Source: Amycolatopsis sp. FDAARGOS 1241 (GTDB lineage Bacteria > Actinomycetota > Actinomycetes > Mycobacteriales > Pseudonocardiaceae). Taken from it: 64,000 nt of DNA. The position numbers and the translations under genes were made by a program. Below, one piece after another: positions 36,800 through 48,184 of this stretch. Within the stretch, counting starts at the first letter, position 1. Every line of letters begins with the position of its first letter. A model generated the notes under the pieces. It was not told the DNA's origin, did no database searches, and was given only the letters and a program-made list of their open reading frames with translations. The stretch spans positions 1,178,001-1,242,000 of the forward strand of contig NZ_CP069526.1 in the NCBI RefSeq assembly GCF_016889705.1. Reading direction: 5' to 3'.

Positions 36800-38572
36800 G
36801 TGACGGCCGTAGCCCCCAAGCCGATCGCAACGCGCCCGTATCCCGCGCGCGAGTCGGTAAAGGGTTCGTACCTGCTGCGGTTGTTCCGCACGACGGACCA
36901 CAAGCAGATCGGCATCATGTACCTGGTCACGTCGTTCGCCTTCTTCATGGCGGGCGGCGCGATGGCCATGCTGATCCGCACGGAACTGGCCCGGCCGGGC
37001 CAGCAGTTCCTGTCGCAGGAGCAGTACAACCAGCTGTTCACGATGCACGGCACGATCATGCTGCTGCTGTACGCGACCCCGATCCTGTTCGGGTTCGCGA
37101 ACTTCGTGCTGCCGCTGCAGATCGGTTCGCCGGACGTCGCGTTCCCGCGGCTGAACGCGTTCTCGTACTGGCTCTACCTCTTCGGTGGGCTGATCGTCCT
37201 TTCCGGATTCCTGACCCCGGGTGGCGCCGCCGACTTCGGCTGGTTCGCCTACACCCCGCTCTCGGACGCGATCCACTCGCCGGGCGTCGGGGCCGACCTC
37301 TGGATCTCCGGCCTGGTCGTCTCCGGTCTGGGCACGATCCTCGGTGCGGTCAACATGGTCACCACCGTGGTCTGCCTGCGCGCGCCGGGCATGACGATGT
37401 ACCGGATGCCGATCTTCACCTGGAACATCCTGGTCACCAGCATCCTGATCCTGCTCGCGTTCCCGATCCTGACCGCGGCCCTGTTGGGTCTGCTGGCCGA
37501 CCGGCACCTCGGCGCGCACGTGTTCGACCCCGCCAACGGCGGCGTGATCCTCTGGCAGCACCTGTTCTGGTTCTTCGGGCACCCCGAGGTCTACATCGTC
37601 GCGCTGCCGTTCTTCGGGATCGTGTCCGAGATCTTCCCGGTCTTCAGCCGCAAGCCGGTGTTCGGGTACAAGGGGCTGGTCTTCGCGACGCTGGCGATCG
37701 CGGCCCTGTCCGTGGCGGTGTGGGCGCACCACATGTACGCCACCGGCGCCGTGCTGCTGCCGTTCTTCTCCTTCATGACGTTCCTGATCGCGGTTCCGAC
37801 CGGCGTGAAGTTCTTCAACTGGATCGGCACGATGTGGAAGGGCCAGCTGTCCTTCGAGACGCCGATGATCTTCTCGATGGGCTTCATCGTCACGTTCCTC
37901 TTCGGCGGTCTGACCGGTATCCTGCTGGCCGCCCCGGCCATCGACTTCCACGTCTCGGACAGCTACTTCGTGGTGGCGCACTTCCACTACGTGCTCTACG
38001 GCACGATCGTGTTCGCGACCTTCGCCGGCATCTACTTCTGGTTCCCGAAGATCACGGGCCGGATGATGGACGAGAAGCTCGGCAAGTGGCACTTCTGGAC
38101 GACGTTCATCGGCTTCCACGGCACGTTCCTGGTGCAGCACTGGCTCGGCGCCGAGGGCATGCCGCGCCGCTACGCCGACTACCTCGCCAGCGACGGGTTC
38201 ACCACGCTCAACACGATCTCCACGATCGGCGCGTACATCCTGGGCGCGTCCACGCTGCCGTTCATCTGGAACGTGGTCAAGAGCTACCGCTACGGCGAGA
38301 TCGTCACCGTCGACGACCCGTGGGGCTACGGCAATTCCCTCGAATGGGCCACGTCCTGCCCGCCACCGCGGCACAACTTCACCGAACTGCCCCGCATCCG
38401 CTCCGAGCGCCCCGCGTTCGAGCTGCACTACCCGCACATGGTGGAGCGTATGCACGCCGAAGGGGAGATCGGCTTCTTCGGCAAGCCGCGTCACGCCGGC
38501 GCGCCCTCGCAGAAGCTCGTCGAGGCCACCATGCCGGGCAGCCACGACACCGACAACGCGGGCGAGCAGTAA
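36800..38572 (+). CDS. ctaD: Cytochrome c oxidase (aa3) subunit I
   Basis: Catalytic subunit that reduces oxygen and pumps protons; about 590 residues with 12 helices. Haem/Cu ligands: FTMHGTIM (haem a), [11 protein letters not shown] (CuB His with cross-linked Tyr), WAHHMYATG (CuB) and [11 protein letters not shown] (haem a3 and a). GTG 36800 with GGAGG 5 bases upstream. A strong terminator follows. The ctaD-serB neighbourhood is conserved in mycobacteria (Rv3043c-Rv3042c). Confidence 0.97.
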   Translation: MTAVAPKPIATRPYPARESVKGSYLLRLFRTTDHKQIGIMYLVTSFAFFMAGGAMAMLIRTELARPGQQFLSQEQYNQLFTMHGTIMLLLYATPILFGFANFVLPLQIGSPDVAFPRLNAFSYWLYLFGGLIVLSGFLTPGGAADFGWFAYTPLSDAIHSPGVGADLWISGLVVSGLGTILGAVNMVTTVVCLRAPGMTMYRMPIFTWNILVTSILILLAFPILTAALLGLLADRHLGAHVFDPANGGVILWQHLFWFFGHPEVYIVALPFFGIVSEIFPVFSRKPVFGYKGLVFATLAIAALSVAVWAHHMYATGAVLLPFFSFMTFLIAVPTGVKFFNWIGTMWKGQLSFETPMIFSMGFIVTFLFGGLTGILLAAPAIDFHVSDSYFVVAHFHYVLYGTIVFATFAGIYFWFPKITGRMMDEKLGKWHFWTTFIGFHGTFLVQHWLGAEGMPRRYADYLASDGFTTLNTISTIGAYILGASTLPFIWNVVKSYRYGEIVTVDDPWGYGNSLEWATSCPPPRHNFTELPRIRSERPAFELHYPHMVERMHAEGEIGFFGKPRHAGAPSQKLVEATMPGSHDTDNAGEQ

Positions 38573-38592
38573 GCCCGGCGTGAACCACCAGG

Positions 38593-38634
38593 GGCGCGTG
38601 CCCGGCTCATCCGAAGCCGGGCACGCGCCTTTTT
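38593..38634 (+). terminator. Rho-independent terminator of ctaD
   Basis: Perfect 15-bp stem GGCGCGTGCCCGGCT / AGCCGGGCACGCGCC (38593-38607 with 38615-38629), 7-base loop CATCCGA, followed by TTTTT. The right arm is repeated as AAGCCGGGCACGCGC at 38690-38704 without a partner nearby. The best intrinsic terminator in the window. Confidence 0.9.
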
Positions 38635-38690
38635 GGTACCCCCACCCCGCGCGGGCCGGGGCGTCCATCGTTCGGGCCCGCGTTGTGTGA

Positions 38691-40765
<2,075 letters not shown>

Positions 40766-40850
40766 TCGTTCCAGTGCCGTGCGTCGCTTTCCGGAACACC
40801 GGTGTGGCGCGGGTGGTTTTGGACAGTGACAACGTCGGGAGGAGCGGGCG

Positions 40851-41255
40851 ATGAGCCTGGAAGTGCAGCGTGAAGGCGAACACGATTTCGTCGGGCGCAA
40901 CGAGCGCGGTGCCGAGGTGCGCATCGGCCGCAAGGGTGCCGAGGGCGCGTTCTCCCCGGCTGAGCTGTTGCAGATCGCGGCCGCCGGGTGCTCCGCAGTA
41001 ACTGCCGAACATCTGATCACCCGCCGCGTCGGCGACGACTCGAAGTTCAGCGTTTCCGTGACCGCTGATCGCCGGGAAGGGGCTTCGGAGCTGGACGCCG
41101 TCCACGTCGCCTTCGACGTCGACGTGTCCGCGCTCGACGCGGAGCAGCGGGAAGCCCTCGCGACGGCCGTGGATCGCGCGATCGACCGCTTGTGCACGGT
41201 CAGCCGGACGCTCAAGAAGGGCATCCCCGTGACGGAGACCTTCCCGACCGACTGA
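40851..41255 (+). CDS. OsmC/Ohr family peroxiredoxin-like protein
   Basis: 134 residues of the OsmC fold that reduces organic hydroperoxides with a Cys pair: AAAGCSAVTAEHLI (first Cys) and RLCTVSRTLKKG (second Cys). PAELLQIAAAGC is diagnostic. ATG 40851 with GGGAGGAG upstream. Stands alone. Confidence 0.9.
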   Translation: MSLEVQREGEHDFVGRNERGAEVRIGRKGAEGAFSPAELLQIAAAGCSAVTAEHLITRRVGDDSKFSVSVTADRREGASELDAVHVAFDVDVSALDAEQREALATAVDRAIDRLCTVSRTLKKGIPVTETFPTD

Positions 41256-41306
41256 TCGGCCGACCGGCGCAGCTCGCTGAGCCGCCCGTGCGCGAGCCCG
41301 GGTGGC

Positions 41307-41666
41307 TCAGCTCTGCCAGACGACGTACGCCTGGTCGGCATCCGTCGTCATGGCTTCGATGAACTTGTCGTTGTCGAAGCCCGGCAGTGCCTGGAGACGC
41401 TCTATGAGTGCGTCGGCGGCGGGGTCGCCGCTCGGCACGGCCGTGCCGGTGCCGTCGGAACCGACGAGCATGAAGAAGACGTCCTCGTTCCAGGGCCCGT
41501 CGGGGATGACTCTGACCATCACGGACTGCAGCTCCGTCCAGGTGACGGCTTCTTCGCTGCCATCGGCGAGACGGCGCCGCACCCCGGTGTCGTCGACACT
41601 GACGGTCCGGGATCGTGCGCTGGACGGATCCTGGGTCAACCGGTGCTCCCTGTCGTGTTCGTTCAT
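41307..41666 (-). CDS. Conserved hypothetical protein
   Basis: 119 residues, acidic and soluble, without signal or membrane segment. Sequence such as TWTELQSVMVRVIPDGPWNE and FVMLVGSD-like strands followed by ALIERLQALPGFDNDKFIEA suggests a small alpha/beta domain. No family was recognised. It lies 81 bases downstream of dinG on the opposite end and has good host codon use, so it is real. Confidence 0.7.
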   Translation of the reverse strand: MNEHDREHRLTQDPSSARSRTVSVDDTGVRRRLADGSEEAVTWTELQSVMVRVIPDGPWNEDVFFMLVGSDGTGTAVPSGDPAADALIERLQALPGFDNDKFIEAMTTDADQAYVVWQS

Positions 41667-41747
41667 CCCACCGTACCTGCCCCGGTTGTGCCCGCCGTCA
41701 CGCGGGCGCGGCTGGGCGGGCCTCGCCGGCGCGGCCAGGTGGGTCGA

Positions 41748-43799
41748 TCACGCCGGGGCCGCCGAATCGAGGCGCTTCAGCGCATCGCGGGCGACCTGCG
41801 GATCCGTGGTGGGCCACAGCGGGGGCAGCGATGCGCGCAGGAAACCGCCGTAGCGCGCGGTGGCCAGGCGCGAATCGAGCACCGCGACCACTCCGCGGTC
41901 GGTGATCGAGCGGTGCAGCCGGCCCGTGCCCTGCGCCAGCAGCAGCGCCGCGTGCGTCGCCGCGACGGTGAGGAACCCGTTGCCGCCACGGGCTTCCACG
42001 GCGCGCTGCCGGGCGGACAGCACCGGGTCGTCGGGGCGCGGGAACGGGATGCGGTCCACGACCACGAGCTGCAGCGAGGGCCCCGGCACGTCGACGCCCT
42101 GCCACAGCGTGAGCGTGCCGAACAGGCACGTGCGCGGGTCGTCGCTGAACTGCCGCACCAGCGTGGGCATCGAGTCGTCGCCCTGGCACAGGATCGGGAA
42201 GTCCAGCCGCTCGCGCATCTCCTCCGCGGCCTGCTTCGCCGCGCGCATCGACGAGAACAGCCCCAGCGTGCGCCCGCCCGCGGCCTGGACCAGCTCGGCC
42301 AGCTCGTCCATTGTGGACGAAGCCAGCCCGTCGCGCCCGGGCGGCGGCAGGTGCTTGGCCACGTAGAGGATGCCGTTGCGCGCGTGGTCGAACGGCGACC
42401 CGACGTCGAGCCCCGTCCACTTCGGTCCCTTGTCCTCGTCGGACGGCGCTTCCTTGTCCGTGGCCGTGCCGGGCGACTTCCGCACCCGCGCCTGGCCCGG
42501 CGGCAGGCCCCACTGCCGCGCCATCGTGTCGAACTCGCCGCCCAGCGTCAGCGTCGCCGACGTGAGCACGGTGGTGTGCAGGTTGAACACGCGCTCGCGC
42601 AGCAGGCCCGCGACACCCAGCGGGGCCACCTTCAGCGCCGGCGGCCGCGGGTTGGCCGAATAGCGGTCGCCGGTCAGCCACACCACGTCGCGCTGGTGCG
42701 CCAGGTCGTCGTCGTACGCGTCGAGCAGCCGCGCGGCGTTGTCATGCACCTCTTCGAGCAGCGACCGCGCCAGCTTGCGCGCGGTGGCCTCGTCGACGTC
42801 CTCCTTGCGGTCCGAGCCCAGCGCCGTGAGGCAGGCCTTCGCCGCGTCGCGCACCGCCGGGACCGCGCCCTTGAGCGGCTGCGGCAGCTCGTCCAGGCGC
42901 CCGGCCGGCAGGTCGTCGAGGATCAGGGCCAGGCCGTCGCTCGCCTCCATCAGGCGGTCGGCCTGGTCGGCGTCGATCAGCCGGCCGCAACGGCGCGCGG
43001 CCGCCGACACCATCGCGCTGGTCAGCTCGCCCGTGGCGACCGACGTGACGCGGTCGACCAGATCGTGGGCCTCGTCGATGATGACGAGGTCGTGGTCGGG
43101 CAGCACCTGGTAGCCCTGCAGCGCGTCGATGGCCAGCAGCGCGTGGTTGGTCACGACCACGTCGGCGCGCCCGGCTTCGGCGCGCGCGCGTTCGGCGAAG
43201 CAGTCGGTGCCGATCGGGCAGCGCGACGCGCCCAGGCATTCCTTGGCGGTGACGGATACCTGCCGCCACGCCTGGTCGGACACGCCGGGCACGAGCTCGT
43301 CGCGGTCGCCGGTCTCGGTGTCCGACGACCACTCGCGCAGCCGGGTGACCTCCTTGCCCAGCCGCGAAACGGCGAACGGGTCGAACAGCTGCGCGTCTTC
43401 CGGCTCCTCGGGCGCCCCCGTGTCGAGCCGGTGCAGGCACAGGTAGTTGCGGCGGCCCTTGAGGATCGCGAAGGTCGGTTCGCGCCCCAGCGGCTTCTTC
43501 AGCGCCTTCGCCAGGCGCGGCAGGTCGCGGTCGACCAATTGTCGTTGCAGCGCGATGGTGGCCGTCGAGACGACGACGGTGGCTTCCTTCTCCACCGCGT
43601 AGCGGATCGCCGGCACCAGGTACGCCAGGGACTTCCCGGTGCCCGTGCCCGCCTGGACGGCGAGGTGCTCACCGGTGCGGATCGCGTCGCCGACGGCGTC
43701 GGCCATCTTCACCTGGCCGGGCCGCTCGGCTCCGCCGACGGACTCCACAGCGTGGGTGAGGAGTTCGAGGACACCGGGGAAATCTGTTCGGGCGGGCAC
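41748..43799 (-). CDS. dinG: DinG-type ATP-dependent DNA helicase
   Basis: About 683-residue XPD/DinG superfamily 2 helicase. Walker A AGTGTGKSLAYLVPAI, DEAH box IIDEAHDLVDRV, and late motif TLWQGVDVPGPSLQLVVVDR. Several Cys between motifs (YLCLHR; CLGASRCPIGTDC) fit an Fe-S cluster. GTG 43799 (VPARTDFPGVLELL). Orthologous in position to Rv1329c. A 41-base palindrome separates it from bioY upstream. Confidence 0.93.
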   Translation of the reverse strand: MPARTDFPGVLELLTHAVESVGGAERPGQVKMADAVGDAIRTGEHLAVQAGTGTGKSLAYLVPAIRYAVEKEATVVVSTATIALQRQLVDRDLPRLAKALKKPLGREPTFAILKGRRNYLCLHRLDTGAPEEPEDAQLFDPFAVSRLGKEVTRLREWSSDTETGDRDELVPGVSDQAWRQVSVTAKECLGASRCPIGTDCFAERARAEAGRADVVVTNHALLAIDALQGYQVLPDHDLVIIDEAHDLVDRVTSVATGELTSAMVSAAARRCGRLIDADQADRLMEASDGLALILDDLPAGRLDELPQPLKGAVPAVRDAAKACLTALGSDRKEDVDEATARKLARSLLEEVHDNAARLLDAYDDDLAHQRDVVWLTGDRYSANPRPPALKVAPLGVAGLLRERVFNLHTTVLTSATLTLGGEFDTMARQWGLPPGQARVRKSPGTATDKEAPSDEDKGPKWTGLDVGSPFDHARNGILYVAKHLPPPGRDGLASSTMDELAELVQAAGGRTLGLFSSMRAAKQAAEEMRERLDFPILCQGDDSMPTLVRQFSDDPRTCLFGTLTLWQGVDVPGPSLQLVVVDRIPFPRPDDPVLSARQRAVEARGGNGFLTVAATHAALLLAQGTGRLHRSITDRGVVAVLDSRLATARYGGFLRASLPPLWPTTDPQVARDALKRLDSAAPA

Positions 43800-43833
43800 A
43801 GCGACACACGATAGCCCGCAGGACCGACAGGAT

Positions 43834-43874
43834 CGGCGCTCCGGCGCGAACGGGCCGTTCGCGCCGGAGCGCCG
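43834..43874. terminator. 41-base near-perfect palindrome between bioY and dinG
   Basis: CGGCGCTCCGGCGCGAACGG (43834-43853) is followed after one G by its exact reverse complement (43855-43874). As RNA it would form a 20-bp stem with an essentially minimal loop. It lies between the bioY stop and the dinG start on the minus strand, so it probably ends bioY transcription. No T-run on either side. Confidence 0.7.
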
Positions 43875-43891
43875 CGGCTCCCGGGACGGGC

Positions 43892-44482
43892 TCAGTCCTC
43901 CTTGCGCACGCGGGCCACGGCGGCCCACACGAGCGGCAGGACACCCGCCGCGACCACGATCTTCAGCGCGTCGCCGATCAGGAACGGCACCACACCCTTG
44001 GCGAACGCGGTCGAGAAGTCGAACCCGGCGGCGGCCATCAGCCACGGCACGCCGAACGCGTAGATCACGACGTTTCCGAGCACCATGGTCCCCACCGTGC
44101 GCAGCGGCGTGCGGTCACCACCGCGGCGCGCGAGCGCACCCACGACGGCGCCGGCGAACACGAACCCGACGAGGTAGCCGGCGGACGCACCCGACAGGCC
44201 CGACGTCGCGCCCTGGAACCACGGCACGCCGGCCGCGCCGACGAGCAGGTACAGCAGCAGCGAAGCGGCGCCGCGGCGCATGCCGAGCGAGGCGCCGACG
44301 AGCAGTGCGGCGAACGTCTGGCCGGTCATCGGCACCGGGCTGCCCGGGACCGGGATGACGAGCTGCGCGGCCGCGCCGGTGAGCACGGCGCCGCCGGCGA
44401 CCAGCGCGAGGTCGCGGGCGAGGGCGCCGGGCACGAGGTCGGCCAGCACCTGACGGCGGCCGGTGAGGGACAGCGACGACAC
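43892..44482 (-). CDS. bioY: Biotin transporter S component BioY
   Basis: 196-residue membrane protein with six helices, the substrate-binding unit of an ECF biotin importer. VPGSPVPMTGQTFAALLVGA near residue 50 is the BioY signature; GATSGLSGASAGYLVGF and LKIVVAAGVLPL follow. No EcfA/T genes are adjacent, so it is a solitary or group II BioY. GTG 44482 with GGAGG upstream. A small palindrome lies in its promoter. Confidence 0.93.
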   Translation of the reverse strand: MSSLSLTGRRQVLADLVPGALARDLALVAGGAVLTGAAAQLVIPVPGSPVPMTGQTFAALLVGASLGMRRGAASLLLYLLVGAAGVPWFQGATSGLSGASAGYLVGFVFAGAVVGALARRGGDRTPLRTVGTMVLGNVVIYAFGVPWLMAAAGFDFSTAFAKGVVPFLIGDALKIVVAAGVLPLVWAAVARVRKED

Positions 44483-44521
44483 GGAGACCTCCTGCGAACG
44501 AAAACGGACGTCCCCGGAGGT

Positions 44522-44533
44522 TAACGCTCGTTA
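44522..44533. promoter_or_regulatory. Palindromic candidate operator upstream of bioY
   Basis: TAACG-CT-CGTTA (44522-44533), a perfect 5-bp inverted repeat 39 bases upstream of the bioY start. Biotin-uptake genes in actinobacteria are often controlled by TetR-type BioQ or similar repressors, and this site could be such an operator. Which regulator binds is unknown. Confidence 0.4.
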
Positions 44534-44659
44534 CCGCCGGAAATGACTACAAGTTGCGTTGGTCACGACGCCACTCGTCCGGGTGGTGTAGGGGTTGTGA
44601 CGTTTCGCGGGGGTGCCTCGCTGCCGACGATGCACGTACGGGTCGAAGGGAGACGGGTG

Positions 44660-45331
44660 ATGCGTGGTCGGGTCCGGTTGGTGGCGGCGACGGCCGTGCT
44701 GGGAGCCACCGTGCTCCCGGCTCAGGCCCACGCCGCGGACGTCACGTCCACCGGGTGGGGTTCCTCGGGCAGCGTCGACGTCCTGATCGACAACCAGCAC
44801 GTGGTCACCGGCGAGCTCGCCCGCTGCGACGCCGACGGTCCCACCAGCGCCCGCACCGAGGGCGGCGAGACGGGCGACGTCGCGGTGTTCGGTCTCGGCG
44901 GCACCACCTGCGGCCGCAAGGACAACGTCACGACGGTGCAGGCGGGCGGGCAGCGCTTCGAAGCCGACGTGCTCAAGCGCTACGGCGGTCCCGCGATCAA
45001 GGTCCGCACGTACTCGGCCGGCTGCTCGACCACGCAGAACGGCAGCACCGGTTCGATCTCGATCGGCACGGTCACGGGCTTCACCGTGCCCTCGTCGATC
45101 CCCGCTGACTACCGCTTGACGATCCCCGGCGGCGAGGCGGGCACGGCGCTGGCCGCGGTCACCCTGAACGAGACCGTGACGCCGCAGCCCGCCGACGGCA
45201 GCCTGGTCACGCACGCCGTGCACATCGAGCTGTTCCCTCAGGGTGGTCCCGCGAGCGGCGACATCTACCTCGGCACCGCCGCCTGCAACCCGTTCGGCAA
45301 GGGCGGCGCGCCGAAGCCGCCGCAGAGCTGA
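44660..45331 (+). CDS. Secreted choice-of-anchor P-like protein
   Basis: 223-residue exported protein. Signal peptide MRGRVRLVAATAVLGATVLP with cleavage after AQAHA. The mature beta-rich domain ends VHIELFPQGGPASGDIYLGT then AACNPFGKG, resembling the choice-of-anchor P family; no anchor follows, so it is probably released. Four Cys (ELARCD, TTCGRKD, SAGCST, AACNP) could form two disulfides. ATG 44660 with GAAGGGAG upstream. Function unknown. Confidence 0.75.
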   Translation: MRGRVRLVAATAVLGATVLPAQAHAADVTSTGWGSSGSVDVLIDNQHVVTGELARCDADGPTSARTEGGETGDVAVFGLGGTTCGRKDNVTTVQAGGQRFEADVLKRYGGPAIKVRTYSAGCSTTQNGSTGSISIGTVTGFTVPSSIPADYRLTIPGGEAGTALAAVTLNETVTPQPADGSLVTHAVHIELFPQGGPASGDIYLGTAACNPFGKGGAPKPPQS

Positions 45332-45339
45332 CCGTCCAC

Positions 45340-45915
45340 TCAGGACGCAGGGAGCACCGCGGTGCCGGTGTAGGTGACGCCCGCCTTCGTGAAGTCTTCG
45401 AGCGCGGCCTCGACCGTCGGCTGCGAGCCGCCGACGGTCAGGTCCAGCAGGACCTTCACGGAGAAGCCCGCCTTGGCGGCGTCGAGCGCCGTGGCGCGCA
45501 CGCAGAAGTCCGTGGCGATGCCGACCACCTCGACGTCGGTGACGCCGCGGGCGCGCAGCCAGTCTTCGAGCGTCTGCCCGTCGCCCGACATGCCCTCGAA
45601 GCCCGAGTACGCCGCGGTGTACTCGCCCTTCGAGAAGACCGCCTCGATCGGCACGATGTCGAGAGACGGGTGGAACGACGCGCCCGGCGTGCCGGCGACG
45701 CAGTGCGGCGGCCAGCTGGTGTTGAAGTCCGGCGTGTCGCTGAAGTGGTCGCCCGGATCGACGTGGTGGTCGCGAGTGGCGACCACGTGGTCATAGCCCC
45801 CTTCGGCCGTGTGCCGCGAGATCGCCTCCGCGGCCGCCGCCCCGCCGGGCAGGCCCAGCGAGCCCCCTTCGCAGAAGTCGTTCTGCACATCCACCACGAT
45901 GAGCGCGGTTCCCAT
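45340..45915 (-). CDS. pncA: Nicotinamidase (pyrazinamidase)
   Basis: Hydrolyses nicotinamide to nicotinate for NAD salvage. 191 residues. Metal ligands D49, H51, H57 and H71 and catalytic K96 and C138 fall at the numbers used for M. tuberculosis PncA; the catalytic Asp is D9 in VVDVQNDFCEGG. ATG 45915. Only 10 bases downstream of pncB on the same strand, so the two consecutive salvage steps are encoded together. Confidence 0.95.
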   Translation of the reverse strand: MGTALIVVDVQNDFCEGGSLGLPGGAAAAEAISRHTAEGGYDHVVATRDHHVDPGDHFSDTPDFNTSWPPHCVAGTPGASFHPSLDIVPIEAVFSKGEYTAAYSGFEGMSGDGQTLEDWLRARGVTDVEVVGIATDFCVRATALDAAKAGFSVKVLLDLTVGGSQPTVEAALEDFTKAGVTYTGTAVLPAS

Positions 45916-45925
45916 GCTCGGCTCC

Positions 45926-47233
45926 CTACTCGAGAAACGTCGTCGGTATCGCGGGTTCGCCGTGCGAGAGCTTGAGGCCCTCCCACGGCAGGCTGACCTG
46001 GGCGCGCCGCAACCGGGCCCGCGCGTCGTCCAGCGTGGGCAGATCATCCACCGCGCGGCCGCCGCGCACCAGGGGGATCTGCAGTTCGAGGTCGTGCTCC
46101 TCGCGCGCCGGGCGGCCCGCGGCCGCCGTCCACACGACCTCTTCCACGGCCGTCCCGGTGTGGCGGTGGCGGCGCAGCGCGTGCTTGCGGCCGCCGCGGG
46201 ATTCCTTGTGGGCACTGCGTTTCGCGACGGGTTTGCCGTCGACCTCGACCAGTTTGTAGACCATGCCGGCAGTCGGCGCGCCCGAACCGGTGACCACGGA
46301 AGTACCCACGCCGTAGGCGTCCACGGGCTCCGCGCGCAACGCGGCGATGGCGTGTTCGTCGAGGTCACCCGACACGACGATGCGGGTGTCCTTCGCGCCC
46401 AGCGCGTCGAGCTGGTCGCGGGCCTTGCGGGCGAGCGGGCCGACGTCGCCCGAGTCGATGCGGATCGCGCCGAGGTCGGGCCCGGCCACGCGCACGGCGG
46501 CCTCGATGCCGGCCGTGATGTCGTAGGTGTCCACGAGCAGTGTGGTGTCCGGGCCCATCTTGTCGACCTGGGCGCGGAACGCCGCCTCCTCGCTGTCGTG
46601 CAGAAGCATGAAGGCGTGGGCGACCGTGCCGCGCGTCGGGATGCCGTAGCGGCGCCCGGCCTCGAGGTTCGACGTGGTGGCGAAGCCCGCGATGTAGGCG
46701 GCGCGCGCGGCGGCGACGGCAGCGTATTCGTGCGTGCGCCGGCCGCCCATCTCGATGATCGGGCGCCCGTGCGCCGCGCCGGCCATGCGCGCGGCCGCCG
46801 ACGCGATGGCGCTGTCGTGGTTGAGGATCGACAGCACCAGCGTCTCGAGCAGCACGGCCTCGGCGAACGTGCCGCTCACGGTGAGCAGCGGCGAGCCGGG
46901 GAAGTACAGCTCGCCCTCGGGGTAGCCGTCGATGTCGCCGGAGAACTCGTAGTTCGCGAGCCACGACAGCGTGGGCTCGTCGACGACCGCCGTCTGTTCG
47001 AGCAGCGCCAGCTCGGCGTCGGTGAACCGGAAATCGGCGATCGCGTCGAGCACGCGCGCGGTCCCGGCGACGACGCCGTAGCGGCGGCCGTCGGGCAGGC
47101 GCCGCGCGAAGACTTCGAACACGCACGGCCGCTCGGCGGTCCCGTCGGCCAGCGCGCTGCCCAGCATGGTCAGCTCGTAGTGGTCGGTGAGCAGCGCCGT
47201 GCTGGCGCTGGTGACCGGCTCGGGTGCACCCAT
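45926..47233 (-). CDS. pncB: Nicotinate phosphoribosyltransferase
   Basis: Joins nicotinate to PRPP, giving NaMN, in the Preiss-Handler route. 435 residues: [18 protein letters not shown] at the start, [20 protein letters not shown] in the core, and the PRPP-site region [20 protein letters not shown] followed by [16 protein letters not shown] 47233. Upstream of pncA; divergent from clpS, as Rv1330c is from Rv1331. Confidence 0.95.
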   Translation of the reverse strand: MGAPEPVTSASTALLTDHYELTMLGSALADGTAERPCVFEVFARRLPDGRRYGVVAGTARVLDAIADFRFTDAELALLEQTAVVDEPTLSWLANYEFSGDIDGYPEGELYFPGSPLLTVSGTFAEAVLLETLVLSILNHDSAIASAAARMAGAAHGRPIIEMGGRRTHEYAAVAAARAAYIAGFATTSNLEAGRRYGIPTRGTVAHAFMLLHDSEEAAFRAQVDKMGPDTTLLVDTYDITAGIEAAVRVAGPDLGAIRIDSGDVGPLARKARDQLDALGAKDTRIVVSGDLDEHAIAALRAEPVDAYGVGTSVVTGSGAPTAGMVYKLVEVDGKPVAKRSAHKESRGGRKHALRRHRHTGTAVEEVVWTAAAGRPAREEHDLELQIPLVRGGRAVDDLPTLDDARARLRRAQVSLPWEGLKLSHGEPAIPTTFLE

Positions 47234-47307
47234 GGGGCAAGCCTATTCACCCACATGGCGGGACCTGGCGCGGCGTACCCCGTGACCCCCGTGACACCAT
47301 GGGGTGC

Positions 47308-47607
47308 ATGTCCACGCCTGTCGCATCCGAACAGACGCAGGTTGATCCACTCGGGGCAGAGGTCGCCGACGTGGACAAGCCCTGGCGGACCGTCGTGTGG
47401 AACGATCCGGTCAACTTGATGTCGTACGTGACGTACGTGTTCCAGAAATTGTTCGGGTACAGCCGCGACCACGCCACGAAGCTGATGCTCGACGTGCACC
47501 ACAAGGGCAAGGCGATCGTGTCGTCCGGGAGCAAGGAGAAGGTGGAGACGGACGTGGCGAAGCTGCACGCCGCCGGTCTGTGGGCGACCATGGAACAGCC
47601 CTCGTGA
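47308..47607 (+). CDS. clpS: ATP-dependent Clp protease adaptor ClpS
   Basis: 99-residue adaptor that delivers N-end-rule substrates to the Clp protease. The binding-pocket motif is [20 protein letters not shown] followed by [18 protein letters not shown] 47308 is used; ATG 47299 would add three residues. Stop overlaps the DUF2017 start. Confidence 0.93.
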   Translation: MSTPVASEQTQVDPLGAEVADVDKPWRTVVWNDPVNLMSYVTYVFQKLFGYSRDHATKLMLDVHHKGKAIVSSGSKEKVETDVAKLHAAGLWATMEQPS

Positions 47608-48161
47608 AGGCGTGGCGCCGCACGGGCGACGTGATCCTCGCGGGGTTCGAGCAGCAGGAGGCCGCGGTGCTGCGCGGCCTGGTCAGCCAGCTCGAAGACA
47701 TGTTCCAGGCGCGCGCCGAGGAGGCGCCGCAGGACGAGCTGGCCGAGCTCACGGGCATCCGCACGGGCCCGTCGGAGTCGCCGGACGATCCGGTGCTCTC
47801 GCGGCTGCTGCCCGACTTCCACAAGCTCGACCCGGACAACCCGAGCCGCGAGGACATCGACTCCGCGGCGGCGATGCGCTCGCTGCACGAGCCGGAGCTG
47901 CTGGAGACGAAGGTCGGTGTCGCGAAGGTCGTGCTGGACACGCTGCCGCGCGACGGCGGCGACGTCCGGCTGGACTTCGAGCAGGCCGACGCGTGGCTGG
48001 GCGCACTCAACGACGTGCGGCTCGCGCTCGGCACGGCTCTCGATGTCACCGAGGACATGCCCGACGAGCTGCCCGACGACGATCCGCGGGCGCCGCACCT
48101 CGGCGTCTACCACTGGCTGACCTGGGTGCAGGAGACGCTGATCCAGGCGCTCACGGCGTAA
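47604..48161 (+). CDS. DUF2017 family protein
   Basis: 185 residues, acidic and mostly helical, no membrane segment. [20 protein letters not shown] and [16 protein letters not shown] are conserved marks of DUF2017 (Rv1332 in M. tuberculosis). GTG 47604 overlaps the clpS stop (GTGA), a coupling found widely in actinobacteria, which suggests a link to Clp-dependent proteolysis. Function not established. Confidence 0.88.
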   Translation: MKAWRRTGDVILAGFEQQEAAVLRGLVSQLEDMFQARAEEAPQDELAELTGIRTGPSESPDDPVLSRLLPDFHKLDPDNPSREDIDSAAAMRSLHEPELLETKVGVAKVVLDTLPRDGGDVRLDFEQADAWLGALNDVRLALGTALDVTEDMPDELPDDDPRAPHLGVYHWLTWVQETLIQALTA

Positions 48162-48184
48162 GCGGCTCGAACGAGGGGGGACCG

